Positions 36,797 through 46,405 are shown, counted from the stretch's first letter. The stretch is DNA of 64,000 bases from Prevotella sp. oral taxon 475 (GCF_018127805.1 NZ_CP072334.1:248001-312000), one strand, 5' to 3'. A program made the numbers and translations. Notes: generated from the letters alone by a model not told the origin.

Positions 36797-38602
36797 CTAT
36801 TCATACATCTTTTCTATCACCTCTTTATAGTTGGCCTGAATCACCCGACGGCGCAGTTTCAGCGTGTTGGTAAGCTCTCCGTTCTCCATACTAAAGTGGT
36901 GAGCGATGAGCGTAATGCGCTTAATCTGCTCGTAGGGAGCCAGCTGTTGCACGAGCGTATGGATGCGATCGAGCATCATATCGTGAATTTGGTGGTTGGC
37001 ACAGAGGTCTTCGCGGCAGTTGAAGGCAATGCCCTTGTCGCGGGCATAGTCTTCCAACAGGCGGAATTCGGGTACCACCAGTGCCGAGACAAACTGCCTT
37101 TCGTCGGCCACAACGGCCACTTGGTCGATGTATTTATCCACCAGTAGCAACGCCTCTATCATCTGCGGAGCGATGTATTTGCCGTTAGACGTCTTGTATA
37201 AGTCCTTGATGCGATCGGTGAGAAACAGTTCTCCGTTCTTGATATAGCCAGCATCGCCGGTACGGAAGAAGCCTTCTGCATCGAAAATGCTGGCATTCAA
37301 CGACTCGCGTTGATAGTAACCCTTCGTGATGGTAGGCCCTTTGAGCAGCACTTCGTTGTTCTCTCCGATCTTCACCTGTAGTCCGTTGATGATTCTTCCC
37401 ACAGAACCCACGGTGAAAGGTTGGCCTTTATGGTCGCATGAAACGGTGGCCAGGCTCTCCGTTAGGCCGTAACCCACAATCATATTGATGCCCACCGAGT
37501 GAACAAACTCTTCCACTCCGGGCGACACTGTGGCCCCTGCTGTGGGGAAGATATTGCCGTTTTCCAGGCCCAACTGTTTGCGAACCAGGCTCAGCACCGT
37601 TCGGTTGAGCAACTGATATTCGAGTTTTAGCGTCAGCGGAGGTCGTTTTCCGTGACTCAGATAGTCGATATTATGCTTTTTGCCTACGGCCAAAGCATGC
37701 AAGAACAGCTTGCGTTGCATCGCGCTGGCATTGTCCATTCGTTCCTTCACCCCGGTGTAAACCTTCTCCCAGAATCTTGGAACCGACGACATACACGTGG
37801 GATGTGTCTGGCGCATCGACTCCTGAATCTCTCGCGGGTAGGTATTGATGATGAGCTGTGCGCCCTCCGAAAGCGAGAGATAAGACCACGCTCGCTCGAA
37901 GATATGGGTGAAAGGCAGAAAGCTGATCACCCGGTCTGCCTCGCCCACGTCCACGCATTCGTCGTTGGCCTTCAAGGCAGCGTGATACTGACCGTAAGTG
38001 AGCATCACCCCTTTGCTATCGCCTGTGGTGCCGCTGGTGTAGAGAATATTGCACAGATCCTCCTCATTGGCCTCGGCCCAGAGCTTTTCCACCTCGCTTT
38101 GACGTGGCAGATGTTCGCCCAGTTTCAAGAAATCGTCGAAGTAAAGAGCGTTAGGATCGTGCGTACTGATGCGCACACTGCGGTCGAAAACGATGATGCG
38201 TTCCAGCGAATGACAAAGGGCGAAGATGCGATGAGCCTTGTCATACTGCTCCTGTTCTCCTACAAAGAGGAATCTAATCTGAGCATCGTTCACCACATAT
38301 TGCAGCTGTTGTTCGCTGCTGGTGGCATAGAAAGGGATAGACACGGCCCGAATGCCATACGCACCGAAGTCGGTATAGAGATAATGAATGCAGTTTTGCG
38401 AGAAGATGCCGATGTTTTCCTGGGTTTTAACGCCGAGGTTGAGCAAGGCATTGCTCACCTGTTTTACTTGCACAGAGAAGTGATTCCACGACACAGTTTT
38501 CCATTGTTCGGCTCCAAAGTCCTTGAAAGTCAGCACCGGAGCATCGCCATACTTCTTGGCTTGCTCGTGAATCAATAGCGAAAGATGGCATTTTGTCTGC
38601 AT
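36797..38602 (-). CDS. Long-chain acyl-CoA synthetase (AMP-forming)
   Basis: A 601-aa adenylate-forming enzyme of the FadD15/long-chain type, activating fatty acids to acyl-CoA via acyl-AMP. The P-loop-like motif is LYTSGTTGDSKGVMLTYGQ, followed by FLPFTHIFERAWSYL, then VGYGLTESLATVSC and the hinge LFLTDRIKDLYKTSNGKYI with the catalytic lysine near it. It is 2 kb from, and on the opposite strand to, the pigment operon, which lacks its own ligase. A role in activating coumarate there would be speculative, since the sequence is of the long-chain type. Confidence 0.9.
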   Translation of the reverse strand: MQTKCHLSLLIHEQAKKYGDAPVLTFKDFGAEQWKTVSWNHFSVQVKQVSNALLNLGVKTQENIGIFSQNCIHYLYTDFGAYGIRAVSIPFYATSSEQQLQYVVNDAQIRFLFVGEQEQYDKAHRIFALCHSLERIIVFDRSVRISTHDPNALYFDDFLKLGEHLPRQSEVEKLWAEANEEDLCNILYTSGTTGDSKGVMLTYGQYHAALKANDECVDVGEADRVISFLPFTHIFERAWSYLSLSEGAQLIINTYPREIQESMRQTHPTCMSSVPRFWEKVYTGVKERMDNASAMQRKLFLHALAVGKKHNIDYLSHGKRPPLTLKLEYQLLNRTVLSLVRKQLGLENGNIFPTAGATVSPGVEEFVHSVGINMIVGYGLTESLATVSCDHKGQPFTVGSVGRIINGLQVKIGENNEVLLKGPTITKGYYQRESLNASIFDAEGFFRTGDAGYIKNGELFLTDRIKDLYKTSNGKYIAPQMIEALLLVDKYIDQVAVVADERQFVSALVVPEFRLLEDYARDKGIAFNCREDLCANHQIHDMMLDRIHTLVQQLAPYEQIKRITLIAHHFSMENGELTNTLKLRRRVIQANYKEVIEKMYE

Positions 38603-38625
38603 AAGCCTACACTTGATGATGGATG

Positions 38626-38655
38626 CAAAGATACGATAAATCTCTTGAAAACAAA
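38626..38655 (-). promoter_or_regulatory. Promoter for the acyl-CoA synthetase gene
   Basis: On the minus strand TTTG (38655-38652), 18 bp, then TATCTTTG (38633-38626). The spacing is one base below the usual range. It is 24 bp before the start codon. Confidence 0.6.
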
Positions 38656-38818
38656 GCAGCCCCGTTGCCTTTAATTTCTATCTGGCAGACGGGGCGTGCG
38701 TGTTGGGTGGGCATCACCCCTCCCTTTGCTTGGCAAACGGGTGGGAGAGGCTTCGGCAGCAAGGAGGAAACAGTTGATCGGCGCGATGACAACAGGTCGG
38801 CAACTGTGGGAAAAAGCG

Positions 38819-40030
38819 TTAGCCGAAATGGAAAAGGCTCTTCCTTGCCAGCAGACATGCGCCCGTCACACCGGCTTTTCCTTGCAGTTTGGAGAGCACG
38901 ATGGCCGAGTCTCGGTTCACCATATTGAGCGAATATTTCCGCACAGCACTCTTCACGGGTTGAAGAATCGAGTCGCCTGTTTGGGCCAAGGTGCCGCCGA
39001 GAATCACCATTTCGGGATTCAGCAGGTTGATGAGTCCCGCCAGGTAGCGGCCCAATTTCTGTCCGATCTCTTCCACGAGCTCGATGCAAAGCAAGTCTTC
39101 CCGATTGGTTGCATCGACGATATCTTCCAAGCTGAGCGAGGTTTCGTCTTTAAGAATCTTCTTCGATAGCAGCGTCTGCCGACCTTCCTTCACGCATTGC
39201 AGCAGATTGCGGTGCAGAGCCAGTCCGGAAATCTCCGTCTCTAAGCAGCCCCGTTTGCCGCAATGGCACAGCAGTTCGTTGTCGAAAGCAGGGAAATGGC
39301 CCAGTTCACCCGAGAATCCCGACTTTCCCATAAAAAGCTCTCCGCCGATGATGAGGCCGCAACCGATGCCCCAACTCAGATTGACGAAAATCACATCTTT
39401 CTCTCCTTTCACCACGCCTTTGTTCATTTCGCCGTATGTCATCGACCGTGTGTCGTTGTCGATGTAGACCCTACAGCCCGTTTTCTCGGCCATAATATCT
39501 ACCAAGGGGCGTTCGTCGAAGTTGAAAAGACTGAAACTATGGCCAATCTCCGGGTTCACACGCCCGGCGATGTTGACGCCGATACAGAGCACACGATCTG
39601 TGGCTACGTCGAGATGACTCATGAAGTCGCTGATCAAGAGGCAGAGTCGGTCGAGCCCTTGTTGTGTATTCTCATACCGATAAGGCACGTCCATGTCCAG
39701 TTTCACCATCTCTCCGTTGAAGTTCATCAGGCCGATGTTGAGTCCATCTTTCTTCATGTCCACCCCAACGAAGTAGCCCGAGTCGGGCGAGAGACCGTAG
39801 ATGGCCGGCGAACGGCCCTTCCCCGTGTCCATCTTGCCATAGCCCATGATGAAGCCTCCCTCGCACATCTCGGCCACCACTTTGGCAATAGTGGGCACGC
39901 TAAGGTTGAGTTCTTTGGAGAGTTCGGGGATGGTGGTCGACCCATTGTTCATAAAGTGAGCGATGATGCGGCGATGAGTTGCCGTCGTTTTCGATCCCTT
40001 TAAAAGTTCATCGAGTAGCATCTGTGCCAT
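38819..40030 (-). CDS. ROK-family transcriptional regulator
   Basis: A 403-aa ROK protein with an N-terminal winged helix-turn-helix (NNGSTTIPELSKELNLSVPT), so a regulator, not a simple sugar kinase. The start is ATG 40030 (MAQMLLDELL). The ROK domain follows: GVDMKKDGLNIGLMNFNG, VYIDNDTRSMTYGEMNKG, GFSGELGHFPAF and the zinc-binding LLCHCGKRGCLETE. Such proteins usually repress sugar-use genes and respond to a sugar or sugar phosphate. No obvious target is adjacent; the nearest operon in the other direction is the pigment cluster. A -7-like TATATTTG (minus strand, 40082-40075) is upstream. Confidence 0.92.
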   Translation of the reverse strand: MAQMLLDELLKGSKTTATHRRIIAHFMNNGSTTIPELSKELNLSVPTIAKVVAEMCEGGFIMGYGKMDTGKGRSPAIYGLSPDSGYFVGVDMKKDGLNIGLMNFNGEMVKLDMDVPYRYENTQQGLDRLCLLISDFMSHLDVATDRVLCIGVNIAGRVNPEIGHSFSLFNFDERPLVDIMAEKTGCRVYIDNDTRSMTYGEMNKGVVKGEKDVIFVNLSWGIGCGLIIGGELFMGKSGFSGELGHFPAFDNELLCHCGKRGCLETEISGLALHRNLLQCVKEGRQTLLSKKILKDETSLSLEDIVDATNREDLLCIELVEEIGQKLGRYLAGLINLLNPEMVILGGTLAQTGDSILQPVKSAVRKYSLNMVNRDSAIVLSKLQGKAGVTGACLLARKSLFHFG

Positions 40031-40161
40031 AGTTTCTCTTTTTTTGGTGAAACGCCAGTTGATACAGGCTTTTGCAAATATACGGAAATATTTTGAAACA
40101 AATGATCGATGATCACTTAAAAACAGACCCACCTCGATGGGGCTGAATAAAGGAGAGACCG

Positions 40162-40490
40162 TTTAAGCAGGGTGAGCGCGCTTCGCTTGCCAGCCCTGCT
40201 TGACCCACAACCCCATCTTGATAGGCTTGTTGGTCGTCTGAATGAATACGCCTTTTCTTCTCTTTCTCCTCATTGCTTTCTTCCTTCCTACTTACTACTC
40301 CCCTCCTTACTCCTTCCTACTTTTCTCCTTCCTACTTATTACTTCCCTTCTTCCTACTCCTTCTCTTAGCTTTTGAAGTCCATTTTCTTAGCTTTTGCAC
40401 GTCGTTTTCTTAGGTTTTGCAGCCTGTTTTCTTAGCTTTTGAAAATAAGTTTCTAAACGCCTGATTTTCAACAGGAATGAGAGGAGGAGA
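40162..40490 (+). repeat. Hairpin module, pyrimidine tract and 22-bp array, copy 4
   Basis: The gap before the pigment operon begins with a degraded hairpin module, AGCAGGG...CCCTGCT (about 40168-40203). It continues with a C/T-rich tract (40255-40362) and then four 22-bp units at 40365, 40387, 40409 and 40431, each CTTAGCTTTTG (one has CTTAGGTTTTG) plus 11 variable bases. The tail is TTTCTAAACGCCTGATTTTC AACAGG. The order matches copies 2 and 6. Confidence 0.9.
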
Positions 40491-40552
40491 CGCGAGGGCT
40501 TCTCGTGAAAGAGATGGAAAGAGAACCCGAGGCATTTTAATTGAACTTCCTA

Positions 40553-40584
40553 TTTGCTGATTTTAAGGAAAATATATACCTTTG
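40553..40584 (+). promoter_or_regulatory. Consensus promoter of the aryl polyene operon
   Basis: TTTG (40553-40556), exactly 20 bp, then TACCTTTG (40577-40584): a perfect Bacteroidetes housekeeping promoter. It predicts a 5' leader of about 105 nt containing a small CAAAC-TTTG-GTTTG hairpin before the tyrosine ammonia-lyase gene. Confidence 0.8.
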
Positions 40585-40696
40585 CATCAAGCAGGCAGCA
40601 CCGACCGGATGGAGACAAAACAGCAAACTTTGGTTTGGAGGTGACCCGCACAACCAGATAGGTCCTTTGTTGGGGCAGACAAACTCTTGTTGATAG

Positions 40697-42217
40697 ATGA
40701 AACTGACAGACAGTAATCTCGACATCGCTTCCATTAAAAAATGTGTTTTCGACGGAGAAACAATCGAAATCGATCGGGAGGTGTATGCAAAAATCGATTC
40801 GTGTTTTGATTTTCTAAAGCGTTTTTCCAAAGACCGGGTGATTTATGGCATCAATACGGGGTTTGGTCCGATGGCGCAATGGCGCGTAGACGACCGGCAT
40901 CTCGCCGACTTACAGTATAACATCATCCGCAGTCATGCCACTGGTGCAGGGCAGCCTCTGGAAGATGGCTACGTGAAGGCAGCCATGCTGGCGCGCATCG
41001 GTACGTTTTTGCAAGGCAAATCGGGCATCCATCGCGAACTGGTAGACCTGCTCGTGGCCTTTGTCAACCGAGGCATCTATCCTTTTATTCCCCGACATGG
41101 CAGCGTGGGAGCCAGCGGAGACTTGGTGCAACTGGCTCACATCGCCCTGACGTTGATAGGCGAGGGGAAGGTGCACTATGGCGGAGCGTGGCGCGAAACG
41201 GCACAAGTGCTTGCCGAAAACAGACTGAAGCCCATCGGTATTCATATTCGTGAGGGCCTGAGTGCGACCAATGGCACCAGCGTAATGACGGGTATCGCTG
41301 CCATGAACCAACTGTACGCCGAGCAATTGCTGCACTGGAGCGTGCTGCACGCTGTGTGGATGAATGAGATTGCGGCTTCTTACGACGACTGGATGAGCCC
41401 CGCGCTCAACGCTTGCCGCCGACATGAGGGTCAGCAGGTGATGGCCCAACGCATGAGAGAGCTCTCTAAGGGTAGTAGAAGACTGGTGAAGCGCGAACAT
41501 GTGCTGTATAATAAGGAGAGAAACGGCGACGAGGTGTTTGAGAAAAAGGTGCAGGCGTATTACTCGCTGCGCTGTACGCCGCAGATTCTCGGTCCGATCT
41601 ACGACACGTTTCAATGCGCCCACCGCATCATCGACGAGGAACTGACGTCGGCCTGCGACAATCCCATCGTCGATCCGATTGAAGAGAACGTGCTACACGG
41701 GGGAAATTTCCACGGAGACTATATCTCGCTGGAAGAGGATAAGGTGAAAATCGCTACGGTAAGACTGACGATGATGGCCGAAAGGCAACTCAACTATCTC
41801 TTTCACGACCGTATTAACAACATCCTTCCTCCCTTTCTCAATATGGGAGTGTTAGGGTTGAACTACGGAATGCAAGCGTGCCAGTTCACGGCCACGTCTA
41901 CCACGGCCGAAAGTCAGACCCTTGCCATGCCCAACTATGTGCATTCCATCCCCAACAATAACGATAATCAGGACATTGTGTCGATGGGCACGAACTCGGC
42001 ACTGCTCTGTCGGCAGGTCATCGACAACGCCTACCAGGTGATGGCTATCCATACCATCGCTCTGGCGCAGGCTACCGACTGTCTGGAAATAGCCGAAGAA
42101 CTGGCTCCAGCTACGCGCGTGATATATAATAAGGTGAGAGAGCTGTGTCCGAAGTTTGTAGAGGATACGCCTTTCTATGAGGATATTGCTCGGGTGGAGG
42201 AGTTTTTAAGGATATAA
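40697..42217 (+). CDS. Tyrosine ammonia-lyase (aryl polyene starter supply)
   Basis: A 506-aa MIO-dependent aromatic amino acid lyase. The self-formed MIO comes from Ala139-Ser140-Gly141 in HGSVGASGDLVQLAH; catalytic Tyr50 lies in VIYGINTGFGPMAQ. Long stretches recall the characterised Flavobacterium johnsoniae tyrosine ammonia-lyase: LQYNIIRSHATGAG, GGNFHGDYISLE, VHSIPNNNDNQDIVSMGTNS. This subgroup converts tyrosine to 4-coumarate for polyene pigments. The substrate-selecting position reads RSH, histidine-lyase-like, but the same residues occur in the Flavobacterium enzyme. No histidine-degradation genes are adjacent. First gene of the operon; the next starts 7 bp after its stop. Confidence 0.88.
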   Translation: MKLTDSNLDIASIKKCVFDGETIEIDREVYAKIDSCFDFLKRFSKDRVIYGINTGFGPMAQWRVDDRHLADLQYNIIRSHATGAGQPLEDGYVKAAMLARIGTFLQGKSGIHRELVDLLVAFVNRGIYPFIPRHGSVGASGDLVQLAHIALTLIGEGKVHYGGAWRETAQVLAENRLKPIGIHIREGLSATNGTSVMTGIAAMNQLYAEQLLHWSVLHAVWMNEIAASYDDWMSPALNACRRHEGQQVMAQRMRELSKGSRRLVKREHVLYNKERNGDEVFEKKVQAYYSLRCTPQILGPIYDTFQCAHRIIDEELTSACDNPIVDPIEENVLHGGNFHGDYISLEEDKVKIATVRLTMMAERQLNYLFHDRINNILPPFLNMGVLGLNYGMQACQFTATSTTAESQTLAMPNYVHSIPNNNDNQDIVSMGTNSALLCRQVIDNAYQVMAIHTIALAQATDCLEIAEELAPATRVIYNKVRELCPKFVEDTPFYEDIARVEEFLRI

Positions 42218-42224
42218 TAAAAGA

Positions 42225-42950
42225 ATGAAATACGCTTTAGTGACAGGAGGTTCGCGCGGAATAGGCCGGGCCGTATGTATCAAATTGGCCGCGGCGGGTA
42301 TACCGGTGGTCATCAACTATGTGAGCAACGACGAGGCTGCGCGGCAGACAAAGGAGGAAGTGGAGCGGTTGGGCGTGAAGGCCGAATTGCTGAAGTTCGA
42401 CGCTGCCAAGCCTGAAGACATCGAACGGGCTCTCAACGATTGGGAAACGGTTCATCCCGATGACTATGTGGATGTGCTGGTGAACAATGCCGGTATCCGG
42501 AAAGACAATCTGATGATTTTCATGCAGAACGAAGAGTGGAGCGATGTGCTGCAAACCACGCTCAATGGCTTCTTTTATGTCACGCGTCGGCTGCTTAAAA
42601 ACATGATGACTCGTCGCCATGGGCGCATCGTCAACATGGCTTCGCTCTCGGGATTGAACGGAATGCCGGGTCAAACGAATTATTCTGCAGCCAAAGCAGC
42701 ACTCATCGGCGCGACAAAAGCGCTGGCACAGGAGGTGGCTCCGCGAAAAATCACAGTGAATGCCGTGGCTCCGGGCTTTATCGAAAGCGACATGACGAAA
42801 GATCTGAACGAGGCTGAACTCAAGAAGTTGGTACCCGTTGGAAGGTTTGGTAAGTGTGAAGAGGTGGCCGCTCTCGTGGCTTTCCTCGCCTCGGATGAGG
42901 CTGCTTACATCACGGGCGAAGTGATCAAGATCAGCGGAGGAATGGGATAA
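42225..42950 (+). CDS. fabG: 3-oxoacyl-ACP reductase (FabG-type)
   Basis: A 241-aa short-chain dehydrogenase reducing 3-oxoacyl-ACP with NADPH in each polyene elongation round. The cofactor loop is VTGGSRGIGRAV, the NNAG motif is VNNAGIRKDN, and the catalytic Ser-Tyr-Lys are in MASLSGLNG and NYSAAKAAL. It lies 7 bp after the lyase gene and 46 bp before a ketosynthase gene. In this setting it is probably the dedicated ketoreductase of the pigment pathway and not the housekeeping FabG. The short gap before the next gene contains a TTGACAGTTGAGAATTGACA word. Confidence 0.92.
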   Translation: MKYALVTGGSRGIGRAVCIKLAAAGIPVVINYVSNDEAARQTKEEVERLGVKAELLKFDAAKPEDIERALNDWETVHPDDYVDVLVNNAGIRKDNLMIFMQNEEWSDVLQTTLNGFFYVTRRLLKNMMTRRHGRIVNMASLSGLNGMPGQTNYSAAKAALIGATKALAQEVAPRKITVNAVAPGFIESDMTKDLNEAELKKLVPVGRFGKCEEVAALVAFLASDEAAYITGEVIKISGGMG

Positions 42951-42996
42951 GGATTGGAAGAGATCATTGACAGTTGAGAATTGACAATACGAAAAC

Positions 42997-44214
42997 ATGC
43001 AGAAAAGAGTAGTAATAACGGGCATCGGCATTTGGGGATGCTTGGGAAAAGATACAAAAGAGGTGACCGAAAGCTTGCGAGCAGGACGCTCGGGCATCGG
43101 TTTGGATGAAGAACGGCTCACTTACGGTTATCAAAGCGCACTGACCGGCATCGTGGAACGACCGAAACTGAAAGGCCTTCTCGACCGTAGACTGCGAACA
43201 GGAATGGCCGAAGAGGGTGAATATGCTTTTATGGCCAGTCGCGAAGCCTTTGCTATGGCCGGCATTACGGAGGATGATCTGCTCAAAAACGAGGTGGGTT
43301 GCATCTTTGGAAACGACTCTTCGTTGACGCCTGTGATAGAAGCCGCCGCCATCATGAACGAGAAACACGACTCGCAACTGTTGGGGTCGGGCTACATCTT
43401 TCAGTCGATGAACTCTACAGTGACGATGAATCTCAGCACGATCTTTCATCTGCGTGGCATCAACTTCACCGTCAGTGCGGCCTGTGCCAGTGGTAGTCAC
43501 TCTATCGGACTGGGCTTTATGATGATTCGACAAGGCCTGCAAGATATGGTTCTCTGTGGTGGTGCGCAGGAAGTGAACCTCTATTCGATGGCCACTTTCG
43601 ACGCTTTGGGGGCCTTCTCCAAGCGAATGGACGACCCGCAGCGAGCTTCTCGACCCTTCGATCGCGACCGTGACGGGCTCATTCCCAGCGGTGGAGCTGC
43701 CGCTTTGGTGCTCGAAGATTATGATCACGCTCTTGCCCGCGGCGCAAATATCCTCTGCGAGGTGACGGGTTACGGCTTCTCAAGCAACGGAGGCGGTATT
43801 TCGCAGCCCAGCGACGACGGATCGGTGCTCGCTATGCAACGTGCCATGACGGATGCAGCCATCTCTCCGGCTGATATAGACTACATCAACGCTCACGCTA
43901 CCTCCACTCCGCAAGGCGATATGTTTGAGGGTAAAGCTCTGGGACGGCTTTTCGGCGGCGAACGCGCCTGGATCAGTTCCACCAAAGGTATGACTGGACA
44001 TGAATGTTGGATGGCTGGTGCCAGTGAAGTGGTCTACTCTGTGTTGATGATGCAAAACGATTTTATTGCTCCTAACATCAACTTTGAAAACCCCGACCCG
44101 CATTTCGATCCGCTCCACCTGGCTACCGAGACCATCGAGACGGAGGTAAGAACGGTGCTTTCCAACTCTTTCGGCTTCGGCGGAACTAACAGTGCGCTCG
44201 TGATTCGGAAATAA
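42997..44214 (+). CDS. Beta-ketoacyl-ACP synthase II-like ketosynthase 1
   Basis: A 405-aa FabF-type condensing enzyme with an intact triad: Cys163 in SAACASGSHSIG, the first His in INAHATSTPQGD and the second in KGMTGHECWM. In aryl polyene pathways one ketosynthase of this kind extends the aryl starter with malonyl units. It is a plain single-domain protein, unlike the two later ketosynthases of the operon. The Cys environment (ACASGSHS) is that of FabF enzymes, so decarboxylative condensation is expected. Confidence 0.92.
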   Translation: MQKRVVITGIGIWGCLGKDTKEVTESLRAGRSGIGLDEERLTYGYQSALTGIVERPKLKGLLDRRLRTGMAEEGEYAFMASREAFAMAGITEDDLLKNEVGCIFGNDSSLTPVIEAAAIMNEKHDSQLLGSGYIFQSMNSTVTMNLSTIFHLRGINFTVSAACASGSHSIGLGFMMIRQGLQDMVLCGGAQEVNLYSMATFDALGAFSKRMDDPQRASRPFDRDRDGLIPSGGAAALVLEDYDHALARGANILCEVTGYGFSSNGGGISQPSDDGSVLAMQRAMTDAAISPADIDYINAHATSTPQGDMFEGKALGRLFGGERAWISSTKGMTGHECWMAGASEVVYSVLMMQNDFIAPNINFENPDPHFDPLHLATETIETEVRTVLSNSFGFGGTNSALVIRK

Positions 44215-44245
44215 ACACACTTCAACAATATAAATAATAACGACA

Positions 44246-44818
44246 ATGAAAAAGATTTTCTTGCTCCTTTCCGTCCTGTTCAGCTCTCTGACGATGCTGG
44301 CAGGCAGTGACGTAGACTTTGTAAAAGGCAATGCTTGCATCATGAACGAGGCCGCTACCTGTACTATCGAAGCTAATTATACTGACCTTTTTATCGAGGG
44401 AAAGCCTTATCTTGAACACATGAAAGAGAAAGGTGGCACCAGCCTTAAAGACTGGGAAGACGACGTAAGACGAGCCGTCGACGAATTTATCAAAGAGTGG
44501 AACGGGCATAATAAGAAAGGTCTCCGACTAACCGTCGACAAATCTGCAGCCAACGCCTATCGAATGGTCATCAAAATGAAGAAACTCAACTTCGGTAGTT
44601 CAGCCGCTTCGATGTTCATTGGCTTTGGAGCTGGTGGCGCACAACTCGTGGCCGATATCATGATATATAAAGGTAAAGATGAGGTAACGCGCCTGAAGAC
44701 CGACGGAGTGAATGGCGGAAGCGGTATATCGGAAACCAGTCGGATGCGTGATCTCTTCGAAGAATTTGCTGAAGACACCGTCAAAACCCTCAAAACTGCC
44801 TGCAAAGCGCAGCGATAA
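44246..44818 (+). CDS. Exported protein of unknown function in the polyene operon
   Basis: A 190-aa protein with a clear signal peptide (MKKIFLLLSVLFSSLTMLAG). I do not recognise the family. The mature part begins with SDVDFVKGNACIMNEAATC and has alternating charged strands, a glycine-rich hydrophobic stretch (MFIGFGAGGAQLVADIMIY) and a basic C-terminus. It is 31 bp after the ketosynthase gene and in the same direction, so it probably works in the periplasm on the pigment or its transport. A 174-bp gap without a supportable gene separates it from the methyltransferase gene. Confidence 0.75.
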   Translation: MKKIFLLLSVLFSSLTMLAGSDVDFVKGNACIMNEAATCTIEANYTDLFIEGKPYLEHMKEKGGTSLKDWEDDVRRAVDEFIKEWNGHNKKGLRLTVDKSAANAYRMVIKMKKLNFGSSAASMFIGFGAGGAQLVADIMIYKGKDEVTRLKTDGVNGGSGISETSRMRDLFEEFAEDTVKTLKTACKAQR

Positions 44819-44992
44819 ATCCAGCGATGACACCCGCCAGAACCTCCGATGGGAATACGTAAGCAAGGTAAAATGCCAGCGATTCCTTTGATGAGGCTTT
44901 GCAATTTAGCATACATTTTGCTGTAAGGTTAAAGCTATAGGCACGCGATTGATGATCGAACGTGCAAAGCTCATAAAAAAATAATAGAAAGA

Positions 44993-46093
44993 ATGAATTT
45001 ATTTCCATCGGTCGCCGACCGGTATACCCGTGAGACTTGCACAGCACAAGAAGCGCAACGCATGGCCGAATACATCGCATGGGCTCCTGTTGTGTTTCAG
45101 GTTTCGAGGCTAATGGTGAAGTGGGGCATCCTCGATGCGCTGCGGGACAGCAGCAACGGGCTCACCTTAGAGGAAATTATGCGCGCTGGAAGTCTGTCGA
45201 GATACGCCGCCAAGGTGCTTACCGATGCATCGCTCTCTGCCGGAATCATCCTTGTGAATACGGAGACAGATCGGTTCTCGCTCTCGAAAACAGGTTGGTT
45301 CCTACTCACCGACCCCGCCACACGCGTCAATCTCGACTTCAATCACGATGTCAACTACCTCGGTTTGTTCCATTTGGACGAGGCACTCAGGGAGGGACGA
45401 CCCGCCGGACTGCAAACTTTGGGTCAGTGGAAAACCATCTACGAAGGACTCTCGCAGCTGCCCGAGCAGGTACAGAAGAGTTGGTTCGGCTTCGATCATT
45501 TCTACAGCGACGGATCATTCTCTACGGCTTTGGATATCGTTTTCGCCCGAAAGCCCCGTCGATTGATAGATGTTGGCGGCAACACCGGTAGATTTGCCCT
45601 GCGATGTGTGGAGCATTCGACCGATGTGCGGGTGACGATTGTCGACCTACCCGGGCAGATCGGCATGATGAAAGAACAAATCTCGGGTCGTGCGGGAGCC
45701 GATCGTATCGAGGGATTTGCCACCGATATGCTCGCCGCAGAGACGCGTCTGCCCAGCGGAGAGTGGGATGTCATCTGGATGAGTCAGTTTCTCGACTGCT
45801 TCTCGGAAGACGAAATCTGTGCCATTCTTCGCAAAGCCGCGCAAGTAATGACCCCGAAGACGCGGCTCTACATTATGGAAACGTTCTGGGACAGGCAGCG
45901 TTTCGAAACCGCCTCGCTCTGTCTGACGATGACCAGCGTTTACTTCACGGCCATGGCCAACGGCAATTCGAAGATGTATCACAGCGATGACTTCATCCGT
46001 CAAATCAAACTTGCCGGACTGCGAGTGGCCCAAATACATGACGGAATCGGACAGGGGCACACGCTTCTCGAGGTAGAAAAGCCGGCAGACTAA
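44993..46093 (+). CDS. SAM-dependent O-methyltransferase
   Basis: A 366-aa class I methyltransferase of the plant-type O-methyltransferase family. An N-terminal winged-helix dimerisation domain (about 35-110, VVFQVSRLMVKWGILDALRD) precedes the Rossmann domain with the SAM motif LIDVGGNTGRFALRC and later VIWMSQFLDCFSEDE. Aryl polyene clusters often encode a methyltransferase that alters the phenol ring of the head group; methylation of the 4-hydroxyl or ring position is inferred here. An N-terminal segment before residue 30 is unassigned. Confidence 0.86.
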   Translation: MNLFPSVADRYTRETCTAQEAQRMAEYIAWAPVVFQVSRLMVKWGILDALRDSSNGLTLEEIMRAGSLSRYAAKVLTDASLSAGIILVNTETDRFSLSKTGWFLLTDPATRVNLDFNHDVNYLGLFHLDEALREGRPAGLQTLGQWKTIYEGLSQLPEQVQKSWFGFDHFYSDGSFSTALDIVFARKPRRLIDVGGNTGRFALRCVEHSTDVRVTIVDLPGQIGMMKEQISGRAGADRIEGFATDMLAAETRLPSGEWDVIWMSQFLDCFSEDEICAILRKAAQVMTPKTRLYIMETFWDRQRFETASLCLTMTSVYFTAMANGNSKMYHSDDFIRQIKLAGLRVAQIHDGIGQGHTLLEVEKPAD

Positions 46094-46162
46094 GTTCCAT
46101 CGGATCTCGTCCGTCCACAGAAAACGAATACAAACATCAACTCAATCACTCAAAAAACGTAT

Positions 46163-46405
46163 ATGACACGCACTGAAATTGAAGAAAAAGTAAGAGAATT
46201 TCTTATCGAAGATTTGGAAATCGATGAAGAAAAGATTGTGCCCGAGGGCAAACTCAAAGACGATTTGGGCATCGACAGCCTCGACTTTGTAGACATCGTC
46301 GTCATCGTAGAAAAGAAATTCGGCTTTAAAATCAAACCCGAAGAGATGGCAGGCATCACTACACTCCGTCAGTTCTGCGATTACATCGAGAGCAAAGTAG
46401 GATAA
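46163..46405 (+). CDS. Acyl carrier protein 1
   Basis: An 80-aa acyl carrier protein. The phosphopantetheine site is Ser39 in DDLGIDSLDFVDIV. Helix content and acidity are typical. It lies between the methyltransferase and the acyltransferase, and is one of two carrier proteins in the operon; the other follows the second ketosynthase. The two are quite different in sequence, so they may carry different chains, for example starter versus extender. Confidence 0.95.
   Translation: MTRTEIEEKVREFLIEDLEIDEEKIVPEGKLKDDLGIDSLDFVDIVVIVEKKFGFKIKPEEMAGITTLRQFCDYIESKVG

Noticed and set aside
38603-38818. Plus-strand frame between the acyl-CoA synthetase and ROK genes
   Set aside because: It runs into the antisense of the ROK gene and lacks domain or signal features; the segment holds the synthetase promoter.
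40697-42217. Histidine ammonia-lyase for histidine degradation
   Set aside because: No hutU, hutI or related genes are adjacent, and the sequence follows the Flavobacterium tyrosine ammonia-lyase closely, in a polyene operon.
44790-45080. Minus-strand 96-aa frame with hydrophobic C-terminus in the gap before the methyltransferase
   Set aside because: It overlaps two real genes on the other strand at both ends and has no recognisable pattern beyond hydrophobicity.
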